This document shows, one piece after another, positions 1 to 9,554 of a stretch of 64,000 nt of DNA. Location: assembly GCA_947462255.1 (NCBI GenBank), contig CANHOA010000016.1, positions 1 through 64,000 of the forward strand. Reading direction: 5' to 3'. The notes under the pieces are model-generated. The model was not told where the DNA came from. It worked only from the letters and a program-made list of their open reading frames with translations, and made no database searches. Positions within the stretch are counted from its first letter, which is position 1. Each line of letters begins with the position of its first letter. Position numbers and translations under genes: made by a program. The stretch comes from Flavobacteriales bacterium (GTDB lineage Bacteria > Bacteroidota > Bacteroidia > Flavobacteriales_D > Crocinitomicaceae).

Positions 1-678
1 GCTGAGTTATCATTAAACGGAGAGGGCCTAAAGCCAAACGATCGCTTCTATCAAATAGTGCAACTTCACTTTTTTAGCGCGATTAAATATTATAAGGCCG
101 AACACGAAATGATAAAAAAATTAACGGAGGGTCTCCAGCCTCATTTACTCTATCATTCTGTTGAACACACAAAGGATGTCGTTAAGTCAGTAGAACGTAT
201 TGCTTTGCAAGAAGGAATAACGGACGAGGGATTGTTTTTACTCAAAACTGCCGCTTTATTTCACGATGCAGGATTTTTAAAGCAATATGATTCGAATGAA
301 ACTATTGGCGCAAAAATGGCATCAGATATTCTGCCTAAGTATGGATATACGGAACAACATATTAATACTATTGTGAAGTTAATTCATGTTACAGAAATTC
401 CCCACAAACCTCTTAATCATCTTCAAGAAATTATATGCGATGCTGATTTAGATTACCTAGGAAGGAACGATTTCCAAGAAATCGCCGATAATTTAAAAGC
501 GGAATTAAAAACGATGAATAAAATTAATAGTGATAGAAAATGGGATGAAACTCAAGTAAAGTTTTTAAATCAACATACATACTTTACTTCTTCTGCCATT
601 AAAAGCCGATCACAAAAGAAACAAGAAAACCTGGCTGTGATCATTGCAAGATTAGAAGAAAATAATTACACTGATTAA
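1..678 (+). CDS. HD-domain phosphohydrolase, 5' end outside the window
   Basis: The reading frame is open from base 1, so the gene probably starts left of the window; in-frame internal starts exist at GTG 58 and ATG 109. The visible part is a single HD domain. Counting from GTG 58, it shows an early His in HSVEHT, the HD doublet in ALFHDAGF and a distal Asp in DADLDYLG, which are the metal ligands of this superfamily. Such proteins hydrolyse phosphate esters or nucleotides; the substrate cannot be read from sequence. The protein is soluble, with no signal peptide or membrane segment in the visible part. It is convergent with the DUF2490 gene, whose stop lies 2 bp beyond its own. An alternative is that this is the C-terminal domain of a larger signalling protein. 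Confidence 0.75.
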   Translation, partial: AELSLNGEGLKPNDRFYQIVQLHFFSAIKYYKAEHEMIKKLTEGLQPHLLYHSVEHTKDVVKSVERIALQEGITDEGLFLLKTAALFHDAGFLKQYDSNETIGAKMASDILPKYGYTEQHINTIVKLIHVTEIPHKPLNHLQEIICDADLDYLGRNDFQEIADNLKAELKTMNKINSDRKWDETQVKFLNQHTYFTSSAIKSRSQKKQENLAVIIARLEENNYTD

Positions 679-679
679 T

Positions 680-1396
680 CTATAGGTTCTTTGAGTTTTT
701 TGGTTTTACGCCATTTTTCTCACTCCCCTTTTTTTTCTTAATGCTATAGGTATAACTTACATTAAGAATGTGCTTATTATTCGGCGCTGGCAAGTTTATT
801 TTTTGGTCATATTGGTATCCAAATTGAAAAGAATGTGGTCCTGAAAAATCTAAACTAGCTCCAATAAAACAACGTATTTTGTTAAAGCGACGACCTAAGG
901 GAGCAAAGTTCGGATCATAAAAAAATTCGGCACTAATAATCGGAGAAAAGACACTGTTCTTTATGTCATAAGAAATTTGTGGTTTAATTCGATACGCTTT
1001 ATCAAAGTCTGAATCATAATTAGCACTTAATCTGTCAAAGCCATATTGATAACGCAATCGCAATCCCGCTATAAATCGTTTTTTATCGTAATTAAACTGT
1101 GCGTTTAGATTGATGCGGCTGCTCCCACTGTAAACCCCACTTGATGATTTGTCAATAATATAGCGAAAATCTATCGATGGCCGAAACCAATCGAACACTT
1201 TAACTTTTATAGATGCTTGTGGAAACATCGTAACAAAGCCACGCTCACCAATTCTATTGGTCCAATCTGCACCTAATGAAACTCGCTTAGAAACCCCGAT
1301 TTTAATTCCTGTCTCTGTCCAAACTTGAAAAGCCGAAGTTTGAGAAAATCCATAGGAAGAGCAAAGAAAGAACACCAAACAAAGAAAATTCTTCAT
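680..1396 (-). CDS. DUF2490 family outer-membrane protein
   Basis: This is a 238-aa protein with an N-terminal signal peptide of about 18 residues ending FSQ. The rest is made of alternating aromatic and polar segments typical of a small outer-membrane beta-barrel. The WTETGIKIGVSKRVSLGADW opening and repeated RxxY strands match the DUF2490 family of Bacteroidota, whose function is unknown. It lies 6 bp downstream of the lipoprotein gene on the same strand, so the two are probably cotranscribed. The C-terminus has a basic run (KKKKGSEKNGVKPKNSKN) not usual for a barrel end, perhaps a periplasmic tail. Confidence 0.75.
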   Translation of the reverse strand: MKNFLCLVFFLCSSYGFSQTSAFQVWTETGIKIGVSKRVSLGADWTNRIGERGFVTMFPQASIKVKVFDWFRPSIDFRYIIDKSSSGVYSGSSRINLNAQFNYDKKRFIAGLRLRYQYGFDRLSANYDSDFDKAYRIKPQISYDIKNSVFSPIISAEFFYDPNFAPLGRRFNKIRCFIGASLDFSGPHSFQFGYQYDQKINLPAPNNKHILNVSYTYSIKKKKGSEKNGVKPKNSKNL

Positions 1397-1402
1397 AAAG
1401 GA

Positions 1403-1810
1403 TTATATTTTTTTCTTTAATTCAATTGTTCCAATATCAAGGATTTGGTCCTTGCTAGTTATTTCAACGGTTACTTGTTTATTAGTTTCTAGTGCAGCAC
1501 AAGGAAAACAGTTTTCATAGGAGTAAATAGTGTATGTTCCAGGCCGTAAATAATTAAATTCGAAACTGCCATCATAACTGGTTTTTATGTCATCATCAAA
1601 ATAGGTGTCCTCTGTACCATAAACGATGTACACATTTTCGTTCGCCAACACACCTGTGCCGTTAAATTGCGTCAATTGATCATCAGTATAAAATTTACCG
1701 GTGAGTTTACCTTTTATTTTGGCCTGGCCCCCAAGTCCCTCTGTTTTTGTACAGGCAGTCAATAATAGAATTAAAATAAAAAAGAAATAATATTGGCTTA
1801 ATGATTTCAT
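1403..1810 (-). CDS. Small lipoprotein with a transthyretin-like fold
   Basis: I chose the start at 1810 because it gives a normal lipoprotein signal (MKSLSQYYFFFILILLLTAC); a longer frame from 1834 would add eight residues before the signal. Cys lies in the lipobox LLTAC, so the protein is predicted to be lipid-anchored. The mature part has a pattern (tyrosine-rich strands, SYDGSFEFNYLRPGTYTIYS) like carboxypeptidase-regulatory or prealbumin-like beta-sandwich domains. The function is unknown. It is the first gene of a probable pair with the DUF2490 gene and is divergent from the CotH surface protein. Confidence 0.7.
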   Translation of the reverse strand: MKSLSQYYFFFILILLLTACTKTEGLGGQAKIKGKLTGKFYTDDQLTQFNGTGVLANENVYIVYGTEDTYFDDDIKTSYDGSFEFNYLRPGTYTIYSYENCFPCAALETNKQVTVEITSKDQILDIGTIELKKKI

Positions 1811-1929
1811 AATACTATGGTTAAATTTTGACAAACATACATTTTTTTAGTCGCTTACCGAATAGAACTATTCAGAAAATGGTGTTATTATTAATTTTTT
1901 GTAAATTTACCTTAATATATCTCTCTAAT

Positions 1930-4900
1930 ATGAATAAAATACTACTAATTTCTTTATTTTTTATCTCATGTGCATCACTTCATGGTCAAGTAAAAATAAA
2001 TGAATATTCGTGTTCTAATATCGCAGGTCCTACTGATGCTTATGGCGAAAGAGAGGACTGGATAGAGTTACTAAATACCACAGGTGCATCTGTGGATTTA
2101 ACCGGTTGGTTTTTGTCTGACAAGCCTACTAATTTAACCAAATGGCAAATTCCTAGTGGGTCCATTAGTGCCAATGGATATAAAATGGTTTTTTGCTCAA
2201 AAAGAGATTTGGTCAATGGCAATCAATACCATCCTAATTTTGCGCTTTCACAAACAGAAGGCGACTGGATTATTCTAACCAACCCCATGTTGGCAGTTGT
2301 TGACTCTTTTAAAATTGTCCACATGACAAAGTCCAATCATTCGGTTGGGCGAACGACCAATGGCGCGTCAACCTTTAGTTTATTCACGACCCCAACGCCC
2401 AACGCTAGCAATGCTGGGGCAACCAGTTTTTATACAGCATCGCCTGTTTTTACACTCCAAGCAGGATTTTATCCTGCTGCGCAGTCAATCACCATTACTT
2501 GCCCAGACCCAGCTGCAACCATACGATACACCATTGATGGTTCAGATCCTGTGGTTACATCACCTGCTTACACAGGACCGATTCCGATAGCAAGTACTAA
2601 AATAGTTCGGGCCGCCGCATTTGGAACCAATTTGCCGTCTTTTACTGCCACGAATACTTATTTCATTAATAGCACTCACACGCTACCAGTGGTTTCTGTA
2701 TCGAGTCAAGGGGTATATAGTTTGGTGGCCAATGGCAGCCAAAACCCTCCCGATCGCATTGGATCATTTGAATTGTTTGAAGATAATGGGGCCTTTATTG
2801 ATGAGGGTCAAGGAGATTTTAATAAGCATGGAAATGATTCTTGGAGCTATCCTCAAAGAGGTTTTGATTTTATTATGCGAGATGAATATGGCTATAATGG
2901 CGACCTTGAGCATGTGATCTTTCCAGAGAAAACAAGGGATAATTTTCAGCGTGTAATCTTAAAGCCGGCAGCAAGTGATAATTATCCATTTGAGAATGGA
3001 GCCCATATTAGAGATGCTTTTATCCATGAATTATCGATAAAGGCGGACATGAAATTAGATGAGCGTACTTGGAGACCTTGTGTGTTATATTTGAACGGAC
3101 AATATTGGGGTGTATACGAGATACGGGAAAAAGTAGATGACAGTGATTACACGGACTTTTACTACAATCAAAACAAATATAACCTTTACTATCTAAAGAC
3201 TTGGGGAGGCACTTGGCAGGATTATGGCGCACCAAATGCGCTACCTGATTGGAATAGCTTGAAGAATTATATCGCCACCAACAGCATGGCTAATCCCACT
3301 AATTTTGCTTATGTCGATAGTCTGCTCAATTGGGAGTCACTTTGTGATTACTTTATGTTCAATTCCTATGTTGTAAATCAAGATTGGTTAAATTGGAATA
3401 CGTCTTGGTGGAGAGGAATTGACACAAGTGGTGATAAGAAAAAGTGGCGCTATGCGCTATGGGATATGGATGCTACCTTTGGTCACTATATCAATTATAC
3501 AGGAATTCCTGATCCAAGTGCCAATGCCGATCCTTGTAACGTAGAAAATTTACCGAACCCAGGAGGTCAAGGTCATACCGAGATACTAGAAAAACTTATC
3601 CTTGAAAACCCAGTTGTTGAGCAATACTATATTACGCGATACATCGACTTGGTGAATACGTATTTTTCCTGTGACAGCATGATTGCACTTCTTGATAGTA
3701 TGGTCAATGAAATTGGCCCTGAAATGACAGCGCATTGTACGAAATGGGGAGGCACCTATAACGGTTGGCAGACCAAAGTTCAAACCCTTAGAAATTTTAT
3801 CAATGCTCGATGTTTGGCTTTGACACAAGGACTCATTGATTGTTATTCATTAAGCGGCCCATTTGCGGTTACCTTCAATGTGACGCCCATTAATGCAGGT
3901 AAGATAAAAGTAAATTCTATTTGGCCACCTTCCTATCCCTGGTCTACCACTTATTTTGGCGGAATCAACACCAATATTATTGCACAAGCAAATCCGGGCT
4001 ATGTATTTAGTAATTGGACCTATGTTACTGGACCGCTTCTTTTTCCAATTACACAAGACACGAACGGTGTGAACATAACTGGTCCTGAAACCATCGTTGC
4101 TGTATTTGTTCCTGACATTCCAGATTTAGATGGAGACGGGTGTTTAAATGTGGATGAAATTACAGCTGGCACAGACATAAACAACCCAGATACGGATGGA
4201 GACGGCGAAAACGATTGCGCGGAGATAGGTTCAAATCCGGCCAACCCATTGGATACCGATGGCGATGGAATTATTGATGCCTTAGAGTCTTCCATTATTG
4301 ATACCGACGGTGATGGGGTAAATGACGAGGCAGACATAGCCAATACCGACCCTTGTATTCCCAACCCAAATGCCGGACTTTGTGATCAAGACGGTGACGG
4401 TTTAACCAACACGCAAGAAACGACAGCCGGGACAAATCCAACAAATCCGGATACGGATAATGATGGAATTAACGACGGTCTTGAAGTAGCCAATGGCTCC
4501 GACCCACTTGATCCTTGTGATCCTGACGATTCCTTACCATTGTGTCAAATCGATACCGATGCGGATGGATTAACCGACGCCCAAGAAGGCGTTTTAGGAA
4601 CAGATCCAACAAACCCAGACACCGATGGAGATGGTTACAGTGACGGACAAGAATTAGCCAATGGCAGTAATCCTTTAGATCCATGCGATCCCGATGATTC
4701 TTCACCAGAATGCGCTACAGGAGTTCATATCCCGACGGCATTTTCACCTAATAATATCGGAAATGTGGCCAATAATGGTTATTCGATTATTGTGGGTTAT
4801 GACGTCGCTTCATTTACCTTCAATATCTACGATCGTTGGGGAAATAATATGTTCCAGTCTAGCACACCAAATTTTATTTGGGATGGCACTAATAAAGGAG

Positions 4901-4998
4901 CGAATTGTAACTCAGGCGTTTATGCTTATAGCATAGATGTACTTTACCTTGATGGTAAAAAAGAAACGCTTTCGGGGAATATTACCTTAATTAGGTAG
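1930..4998 (+). CDS. CotH-kinase surface protein with lamin-tail domain, TSP3 repeats and type B T9SS tail
   Basis: The start at 1930 gives a clean signal peptide ([20 protein letters not shown]); the frame is open further up to 1828 but without signal-like sequence. The mature protein has four parts: a lamin-tail domain (about 21-160, starting VKINEYSC), a chitobiase-like C-terminal domain (about 170-240, [10 protein letters not shown]), a CotH spore-coat-like kinase region (about 270-640, LWDMDATFG) and calcium-binding thrombospondin type 3 repeats (about 730-930, DTDGDG motifs). It ends in a gliding-motility type CTD (about 931-1022, FSPNN...YDRWGN...GVYAY). This architecture indicates secretion by T9SS as a type B cargo and attachment to the cell surface. 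The PorP/SprF gene follows after 1 bp, the usual partner arrangement. Confidence 0.88.
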   Translation: MNKILLISLFFISCASLHGQVKINEYSCSNIAGPTDAYGEREDWIELLNTTGASVDLTGWFLSDKPTNLTKWQIPSGSISANGYKMVFCSKRDLVNGNQYHPNFALSQTEGDWIILTNPMLAVVDSFKIVHMTKSNHSVGRTTNGASTFSLFTTPTPNASNAGATSFYTASPVFTLQAGFYPAAQSITITCPDPAATIRYTIDGSDPVVTSPAYTGPIPIASTKIVRAAAFGTNLPSFTATNTYFINSTHTLPVVSVSSQGVYSLVANGSQNPPDRIGSFELFEDNGAFIDEGQGDFNKHGNDSWSYPQRGFDFIMRDEYGYNGDLEHVIFPEKTRDNFQRVILKPAASDNYPFENGAHIRDAFIHELSIKADMKLDERTWRPCVLYLNGQYWGVYEIREKVDDSDYTDFYYNQNKYNLYYLKTWGGTWQDYGAPNALPDWNSLKNYIATNSMANPTNFAYVDSLLNWESLCDYFMFNSYVVNQDWLNWNTSWWRGIDTSGDKKKWRYALWDMDATFGHYINYTGIPDPSANADPCNVENLPNPGGQGHTEILEKLILENPVVEQYYITRYIDLVNTYFSCDSMIALLDSMVNEIGPEMTAHCTKWGGTYNGWQTKVQTLRNFINARCLALTQGLIDCYSLSGPFAVTFNVTPINAGKIKVNSIWPPSYPWSTTYFGGINTNIIAQANPGYVFSNWTYVTGPLLFPITQDTNGVNITGPETIVAVFVPDIPDLDGDGCLNVDEITAGTDINNPDTDGDGENDCAEIGSNPANPLDTDGDGIIDALESSIIDTDGDGVNDEADIANTDPCIPNPNAGLCDQDGDGLTNTQETTAGTNPTNPDTDNDGINDGLEVANGSDPLDPCDPDDSLPLCQIDTDADGLTDAQEGVLGTDPTNPDTDGDGYSDGQELANGSNPLDPCDPDDSSPECATGVHIPTAFSPNNIGNVANNGYSIIVGYDVASFTFNIYDRWGNNMFQSSTPNFIWDGTNKGANCNSGVYAYSIDVLYLDGKKETLSGNITLIR

Positions 4999-4999
4999 G

Positions 5000-6025
5000 A
5001 TGTGTAAGTTAAAATTACTGTCCTTTATGCTTGCTTTAAGTGGGTTTTTTACAGCTCAAGACTATCATTTTTCGCAATTTGATAAATCCTTAATGGTGCT
5101 AAATCCCGCTGCTGTTGGTGACTTTGATGGCTTTGAACGCTTCAGTATTCAAAATAGAAATCAGTGGATAGGAGCGGGAACACAGTTTATGACCACTATG
5201 GCATCGGCGGAACTCACTTTTGGAAAATCAGCTCGTAACAACAATGGATTTGTTGGTCTAGGGGTGTTTTTTTTAAATGATATTGGCGGTGATTCAAAAT
5301 TCGGAATGACATCAGGTGGGATTTCAATTAGTGGGAATTTACCTTTAGCCAAAGGACATCGTTTAGCCGCGGGACTTCAAACCTCATTTAATAATCGAAA
5401 CGCAGATTTTTCAAACCTTTCGTTTTATTCTCAGTGGAATGGGATTACATTCGATCCATCAATTCCAGTCGACGAACCGAATCAATTAGCATCCTTTAGT
5501 TATGTTGATGCAGGATTAGGCGCAAATTACACCTACAACAAAAAGAATAGTTCTAGTATGGGAGGGAAAGATTTTATTCTCAATAGTGGGTTTTTTATCC
5601 AGCACCTTAATCAACCTAAACTTCGTTACAATGCGCTAACATTAGATCGTTTAAATGCTAAATATGGCATTTATACCACCACTACGATTGGGTTTAATTC
5701 GAGGTCGGGCTTAGAGTTAAAAGTCGGTCAATTTTTTCAAGGGAAACATTATGAGGGTGTATACGGTGCTTTTTATAAATTACGATTTAAAGGATCATCT
5801 CGCGTAACGAATCTAATTAATGATAAAAATATAAGCCTGGGTTCTTATTTTCGATCTACTGGGGCCGCAATTCCTGCTTGTTTCATAGATTTTGGCACTT
5901 GGAGGTTTGGCGTTTCTTATGATCAGGAACTCGGCAGGATTGCACGCGCTTATCGAAGCTCCTTAGAATTTTCTTTTGGATTCACATTAACCAAGCGGTC
6001 CATGTTTAGTGGAAAAAAGCTGTAA
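5000..6025 (+). CDS. PorP/SprF family T9SS membrane protein
   Basis: This is a 341-aa outer-membrane protein. It has a signal peptide (MCKLKLLSFMLALSGFFTAQ) followed by the hallmark opening DYHFSQFDKSLMVLNPAAVG of PorP/SprF proteins, then repeated amphipathic strands, e.g. GVGVFF-like and GAFYKLRF segments. SprF is needed for secretion or surface attachment of the type B adhesin SprB in Flavobacterium johnsoniae. The gene begins one base after the stop of the type B CotH protein, so it is very probably that cargo's dedicated partner. It is convergent with the GH3-like gene (4 bp between stops). Confidence 0.88.
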   Translation: MCKLKLLSFMLALSGFFTAQDYHFSQFDKSLMVLNPAAVGDFDGFERFSIQNRNQWIGAGTQFMTTMASAELTFGKSARNNNGFVGLGVFFLNDIGGDSKFGMTSGGISISGNLPLAKGHRLAAGLQTSFNNRNADFSNLSFYSQWNGITFDPSIPVDEPNQLASFSYVDAGLGANYTYNKKNSSSMGGKDFILNSGFFIQHLNQPKLRYNALTLDRLNAKYGIYTTTTIGFNSRSGLELKVGQFFQGKHYEGVYGAFYKLRFKGSSRVTNLINDKNISLGSYFRSTGAAIPACFIDFGTWRFGVSYDQELGRIARAYRSSLEFSFGFTLTKRSMFSGKKL

Positions 6026-6029
6026 AAGT

Positions 6030-7550
6030 TTATAATCCTTTTAAATAGGCTTCCCAACGGTTGTTTTGATCCTCAGAGAGAACACGTGGCATTTTATTCT
6101 GAGCACCAACCTTTCCTAAAGTACTCATGTAATGATAAATCGTCCCGATTGGAACAATTGTAATTTGCGGAGAACCTAAAGTGTATTTTCGTGCAGACTT
6201 ATAATCATCGTTTATTTTACTCAGTTCTTCATCAAGGATCTCCGCGATTTTATTTTTATCAAGTTGAGCTTGACTAGATTCAAAATACCAATGATGTGAT
6301 TGAGCCGTTAAATCTGCAGATATTGTAAATTCCGGTTCAATAATTATTCCTCTATGATTTATATTTAGCAAGGCTGTATGGATATTGTCAAGCGATAAAT
6401 GTTCGCCACAAATGCTTAAGAATTGCTTAATTCGCCCCGAAATAATTATTTCTCGTTCTTCTACACTAATGAATCGTACTAAATCTCCGATTAAATATCG
6501 CCAAAGTCCGGCATTTGTACTAATAACTAAGGCGTAATCAATTCCTGGTTTTACTTCACTAATCGTATAAGCAGTTTGATTGGATATTAATGCGCCTGTT
6601 TCCGTAAAATAATCGGCGGTGAAGGGTATAAATTCGAAAAAGATGTTATTATTTACAAGCAATTTCATGCTTTTTTTAATTGGATCTACCTGATAGGCAA
6701 AATAACCCTCACTAGCTAAATAAGTATCCAATAAAAAAACTTTTTTTCCGCAGATTTTCTTAAATCGTTCCTCGTATGGGCCCATGAAAACACCACCATG
6801 AACATACACTTGTAAATTAGGCCAAATGTCATGGATATTATCGACACCGTAATGTTTCACAATTCGCTCCATCAGCATTAAGCACCAACTTGGAATGCCA
6901 GCAATTAAACCAATATTCCAACTATCCGCTTTAGCAACAATGGCGTTTATTTTCTCATCCCAATTTTTTATCGCGGAAATTTTATCGCCTGGTTTAGCAA
7001 AAGGCTTCACCAAAATCGATATATGCTTCTTTAAAATACCACTTAAATCTCCTTCAATGTGATTATCAACCTTAGCTAATTTTGTGCTTCCACCGATCGC
7101 CAACATACTCGCTTCATAAAACTCGTCTTTTAAATCTAATTCGTGTAAGACAGAAAACTGCATTAAGCTCGTCTTTTGAAAAGACCGAATCATTTGAATA
7201 GAAACTGGAATTCGTTTGCTAGGAGAGCCAGTAGTACCTGACGATAGCGCATAATATTTAATTTTTCCTTTCCATGTATAATCTTTTTGACCCGCGATTG
7301 TTTTGTGTAGCCATTTATCATAAAACTCTTCGTAATCATTTATAGGAACAATAGATTGATATTGGCTAACGAAATCTGATTTTTGTAAAAGATTGGTAAA
7401 ACTATGATATAACCCAAATTGAGTATGCTTTGCAGTATATAGTAGTTTTTTTAATACTAGTAGTTGATTTTTGTAATCGATGTGTTTTCGATTAATGCGC
7501 CTGAAACTCAGCTCTGTTGATTTTTTTAAGAGCCTGCCAATTATTTTCAT
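6030..7550 (-). CDS. GH3-like acyl-adenylating protein
   Basis: This 506-aa protein belongs to the GH3 (auxin-responsive promoter) family, part of the firefly-luciferase-like adenylating superfamily. The ATP/phosphate loop is visible as YALSSGTTGSPSKRIPVS, and later blocks include LLDTYLASEGYFAYQ and LVISTNAGLWRYLIGDLVRF. Plant members conjugate amino acids to hormones; bacterial members are common in Bacteroidota and their substrates are unknown. There is no signal peptide, so it is cytoplasmic. A TATTTTTG box lies on the minus strand at 7592-7599, about 40 bp before the start, and is a plausible promoter. Confidence 0.85.
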   Translation of the reverse strand: MKIIGRLLKKSTELSFRRINRKHIDYKNQLLVLKKLLYTAKHTQFGLYHSFTNLLQKSDFVSQYQSIVPINDYEEFYDKWLHKTIAGQKDYTWKGKIKYYALSSGTTGSPSKRIPVSIQMIRSFQKTSLMQFSVLHELDLKDEFYEASMLAIGGSTKLAKVDNHIEGDLSGILKKHISILVKPFAKPGDKISAIKNWDEKINAIVAKADSWNIGLIAGIPSWCLMLMERIVKHYGVDNIHDIWPNLQVYVHGGVFMGPYEERFKKICGKKVFLLDTYLASEGYFAYQVDPIKKSMKLLVNNNIFFEFIPFTADYFTETGALISNQTAYTISEVKPGIDYALVISTNAGLWRYLIGDLVRFISVEEREIIISGRIKQFLSICGEHLSLDNIHTALLNINHRGIIIEPEFTISADLTAQSHHWYFESSQAQLDKNKIAEILDEELSKINDDYKSARKYTLGSPQITIVPIGTIYHYMSTLGKVGAQNKMPRVLSEDQNNRWEAYLKGL

Positions 7551-7591
7551 ATCATTAATATCTATTATTTAAAGTCAAAACATTTATTCCT

Positions 7592-7599
7592 CAAAAATA
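7592..7599 (-). promoter_or_regulatory. Bacteroidota -7 box for the GH3-like gene
   Basis: On the minus strand the sequence reads TATTTTTG, an exact match to TAnnTTTG, 41 bp before the ATG at 7550. I did not find a clear -33 TTG at the expected spacing. Confidence 0.4.
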
Positions 7600-7636
7600 A
7601 TGAAACAAATAAGACAAATTTTTCTTATTTTTCACC

Positions 7637-7644
7637 TAAATTTG
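7637..7644 (+). promoter_or_regulatory. Bacteroidota -7 box for the universal stress protein gene
   Basis: TAAATTTG matches TAnnTTTG and ends 16 bp before the ATG at 7661. The -33 region is T-rich but has no clear TTG. Confidence 0.45.
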
Positions 7645-7660
7645 TAAAAAAATAAAAGTT

Positions 7661-8497
7661 ATGAAACAAAAGTCTTTTGTTGTTCCTCATGATTTCACAC
7701 CTGCTGCTGACATCGCTTTACAACATGCAATCGCTTCTGCAAAAGCTACTAACACGATAATTCAATTATTACACGTTGTAGCGAAAGAAAGTGAGATCAA
7801 AGAATCTAGTATAAAATTAGATCAAGTAATCGAAAGTAATGTTACTGATGGTGTAGAATTAATTCCTAATATTCGTATCGGAAATATTTTTGATGACATA
7901 AGGGACTTTGCTTCTGAACATCAGGCAGAGCTAATTTTTATGGGAACTCATGGTGCACATGGTTGGCAACATGTTGTGGGTAGTAACGCCTTAAAAGTAG
8001 TTACTGATTCACACGTTCCTTTTATTATAGTGCAAGAAAAAGCAGTTAAAAGCACTGGTTATGACACAATTGTTGTACCAATGGATTTACATAAAGAAAC
8101 CAAACAAAAACTTTCGATTGTCGCTAATCTTGCGAAATATTTCAATTCAAAGGTTCATGTGGTAACACCTATAGAAACAGATTCCTATTTAAAGCATCAA
8201 TTAGAAACTAATATATTGTTTGCTGAACGATATTTTGCGCAAAGAGAAATTGAAATGTTTACTGCTCTTGTGCCAAGCAGCGGTTTTGACAAAGAGGTTG
8301 TTAAACATGCGGTAAGTGTGGGTGCTGACCTAATTGCCATTATGAATATGAATCGAAATAGCCTTTTAAATGTTATTACTTCAAATCAAGAGCAATACAT
8401 GATTACCAATGAAGCACTTATTCCAACCCTACTTGTAAATCCGGTGGAAGCAAAGAATGTTAATGGCAATTGGTACAACCATGGGATTTCGTACTAA
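7661..8497 (+). CDS. Universal stress protein with two tandem Usp domains
   Basis: This 278-aa cytoplasmic protein has two UspA-like domains in tandem. The first (about 1-130) begins SFVVPHDFTPAADIALQHA and has a nucleotide-loop-like segment MGTHGAHGW...VGSNA followed by VPFIIVQE. The second (about 138-272) begins YDTIVVPMDL and ends ALIPTLLVNP, with a more degenerate loop (MNMNRNSLLNV), so probably only the first half binds nucleotide. Usp proteins protect during starvation and stress. It lies 6 bp upstream of the fructose-bisphosphatase gene and behind a -7 box, so the two probably form an operon. Confidence 0.88.
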   Translation: MKQKSFVVPHDFTPAADIALQHAIASAKATNTIIQLLHVVAKESEIKESSIKLDQVIESNVTDGVELIPNIRIGNIFDDIRDFASEHQAELIFMGTHGAHGWQHVVGSNALKVVTDSHVPFIIVQEKAVKSTGYDTIVVPMDLHKETKQKLSIVANLAKYFNSKVHVVTPIETDSYLKHQLETNILFAERYFAQREIEMFTALVPSSGFDKEVVKHAVSVGADLIAIMNMNRNSLLNVITSNQEQYMITNEALIPTLLVNPVEAKNVNGNWYNHGISY

Positions 8498-8503
8498 TCC
8501 AAG

Positions 8504-9493
8504 GTGTCTAAACTAGTTTTCTTATCTGATTTTATCTTGCAAGAGCAAGATGTTTCCGCTGATATTGCTAAGGTTTTAGCTGCGGTAGAAATCGCTTCTA
8601 AAATTGTTTCATATGATATACGTCAGGCCGGATTAGTAGACCACATTCTTGGTGCTCAAGGACTTGATAACATCCAAGGGGAGGCTCAGCAAAAATTAGA
8701 TTTGGTTGCTGATAATGCTTTTATCGAAGCTTTTCAGAATTGTGGTGCCGTATGTGGTATCGCTTCAGAAGAGAACGAGGACTTTGTTGCTTTTACATCT
8801 GATGAAGCAAAAAATTCTGATCTTATTGTTTTATTTGACCCCTTAGATGGCTCTAGTAACATTGATGTAAACGTTTCAATAGGGACAATCTTTTCAATAT
8901 ACAGAAGAATTTCTCCAAAAGGAACTCCTGCCACCTTGGAAGATATGTTGCAAGCAGGTACCGAACAGGTTGCTGCTGGCTACGTTTTATACGGGTCATC
9001 TACTATGTTGATATATGCTGCGCAAAAAGGGGTGAACGGTTTTACACTGGATCCTCAATCCAATCAATTTTGTTTATCACACCCTAATTTATTAATGCCT
9101 TCCGTTGGCCGTATGTATGCCATGAATGAAGGAAATATTAATGCTTGTGATCCCAAACTTAAATCTTACTTAGCATATTGTCAAAGCGACGAAAATGATT
9201 TCAACGCACCTTATTCCGGTCGCTACATAGGATCGCTAGTGGCTGATTTTCATCGTAATTTAATAAAGGGAGGGATTTACATTTATCCCGCTGTTTCCGC
9301 TCACCCCATGGGTAGATTGCGTTTATTGTATGAGTGTAATCCCTTAGCGTTTATAGCGGAACAAGCTGGTGGCCTTGCAACAACTGGCAGGGAAAGAATC
9401 CTGAGTATCCAGCCACAGCACCTTCATCAACGTGTCCCTTATTTTATTGGATCAAAAAGCATGGTAAATAAAGCCATGAGTTTTCTAAAATAA
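8504..9493 (+). CDS. fbp: Class I fructose-1,6-bisphosphatase
   Basis: This 329-aa cytoplasmic enzyme of gluconeogenesis hydrolyses fructose 1,6-bisphosphate to fructose 6-phosphate. The metal-binding signature DPLDGSSNIDVNVSIGT begins at residue 112, preceded by GIASEEN. Sugar-phosphate segments YSGRYIGSLVADFHR and GRLRLLYECNPLAF-EQAGG are intact, and the length is normal for the family. The start is GTG at 8504; there is no better ATG and the N-terminus aligns with family members there. It directly follows the stress protein gene by 6 bp. Confidence 0.95.
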   Translation: MSKLVFLSDFILQEQDVSADIAKVLAAVEIASKIVSYDIRQAGLVDHILGAQGLDNIQGEAQQKLDLVADNAFIEAFQNCGAVCGIASEENEDFVAFTSDEAKNSDLIVLFDPLDGSSNIDVNVSIGTIFSIYRRISPKGTPATLEDMLQAGTEQVAAGYVLYGSSTMLIYAAQKGVNGFTLDPQSNQFCLSHPNLLMPSVGRMYAMNEGNINACDPKLKSYLAYCQSDENDFNAPYSGRYIGSLVADFHRNLIKGGIYIYPAVSAHPMGRLRLLYECNPLAFIAEQAGGLATTGRERILSIQPQHLHQRVPYFIGSKSMVNKAMSFLK

Positions 9494-9515
9494 CACCTTT
9501 TTTTATTTTAATGCA

Positions 9516-9546
9516 TTGCCCCCTAATTAAGATTGGGTAATTTTGC
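9516..9546 (+). promoter_or_regulatory. Bacteroidota promoter for mfd
   Basis: TTG at 9516-9518, then 19 bp, then TAATTTTGC at 9538-9546, which fits TTTG-N17-23-TAnnTTTG(C). The expected transcription start lies about 5 bp further on, so the coding start must be the ATG at 9555 rather than the in-frame TTG at 9543, which falls inside the -7 box. The leader would be only a few bases. Confidence 0.65.
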
Positions 9547-9554
9547 AGCCACGA

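Noticed and set aside
1828-1929. Longer N-terminus for the CotH protein
   Set aside because: The start at 1930 gives a standard signal peptide; the upstream part overlaps the divergent lipoprotein gene and has no signal-like sequence.
4020-4705. Minus-strand open frames over the TSP3 repeats
   Set aside because: They arise from the repetitive Asp-Gly codons of the real gene and have Ser-Pro-Ser-type low-complexity peptides.
9543-9554. TTG start for mfd
   Set aside because: It lies inside the -7 promoter box, so it could not be transcribed from that promoter.
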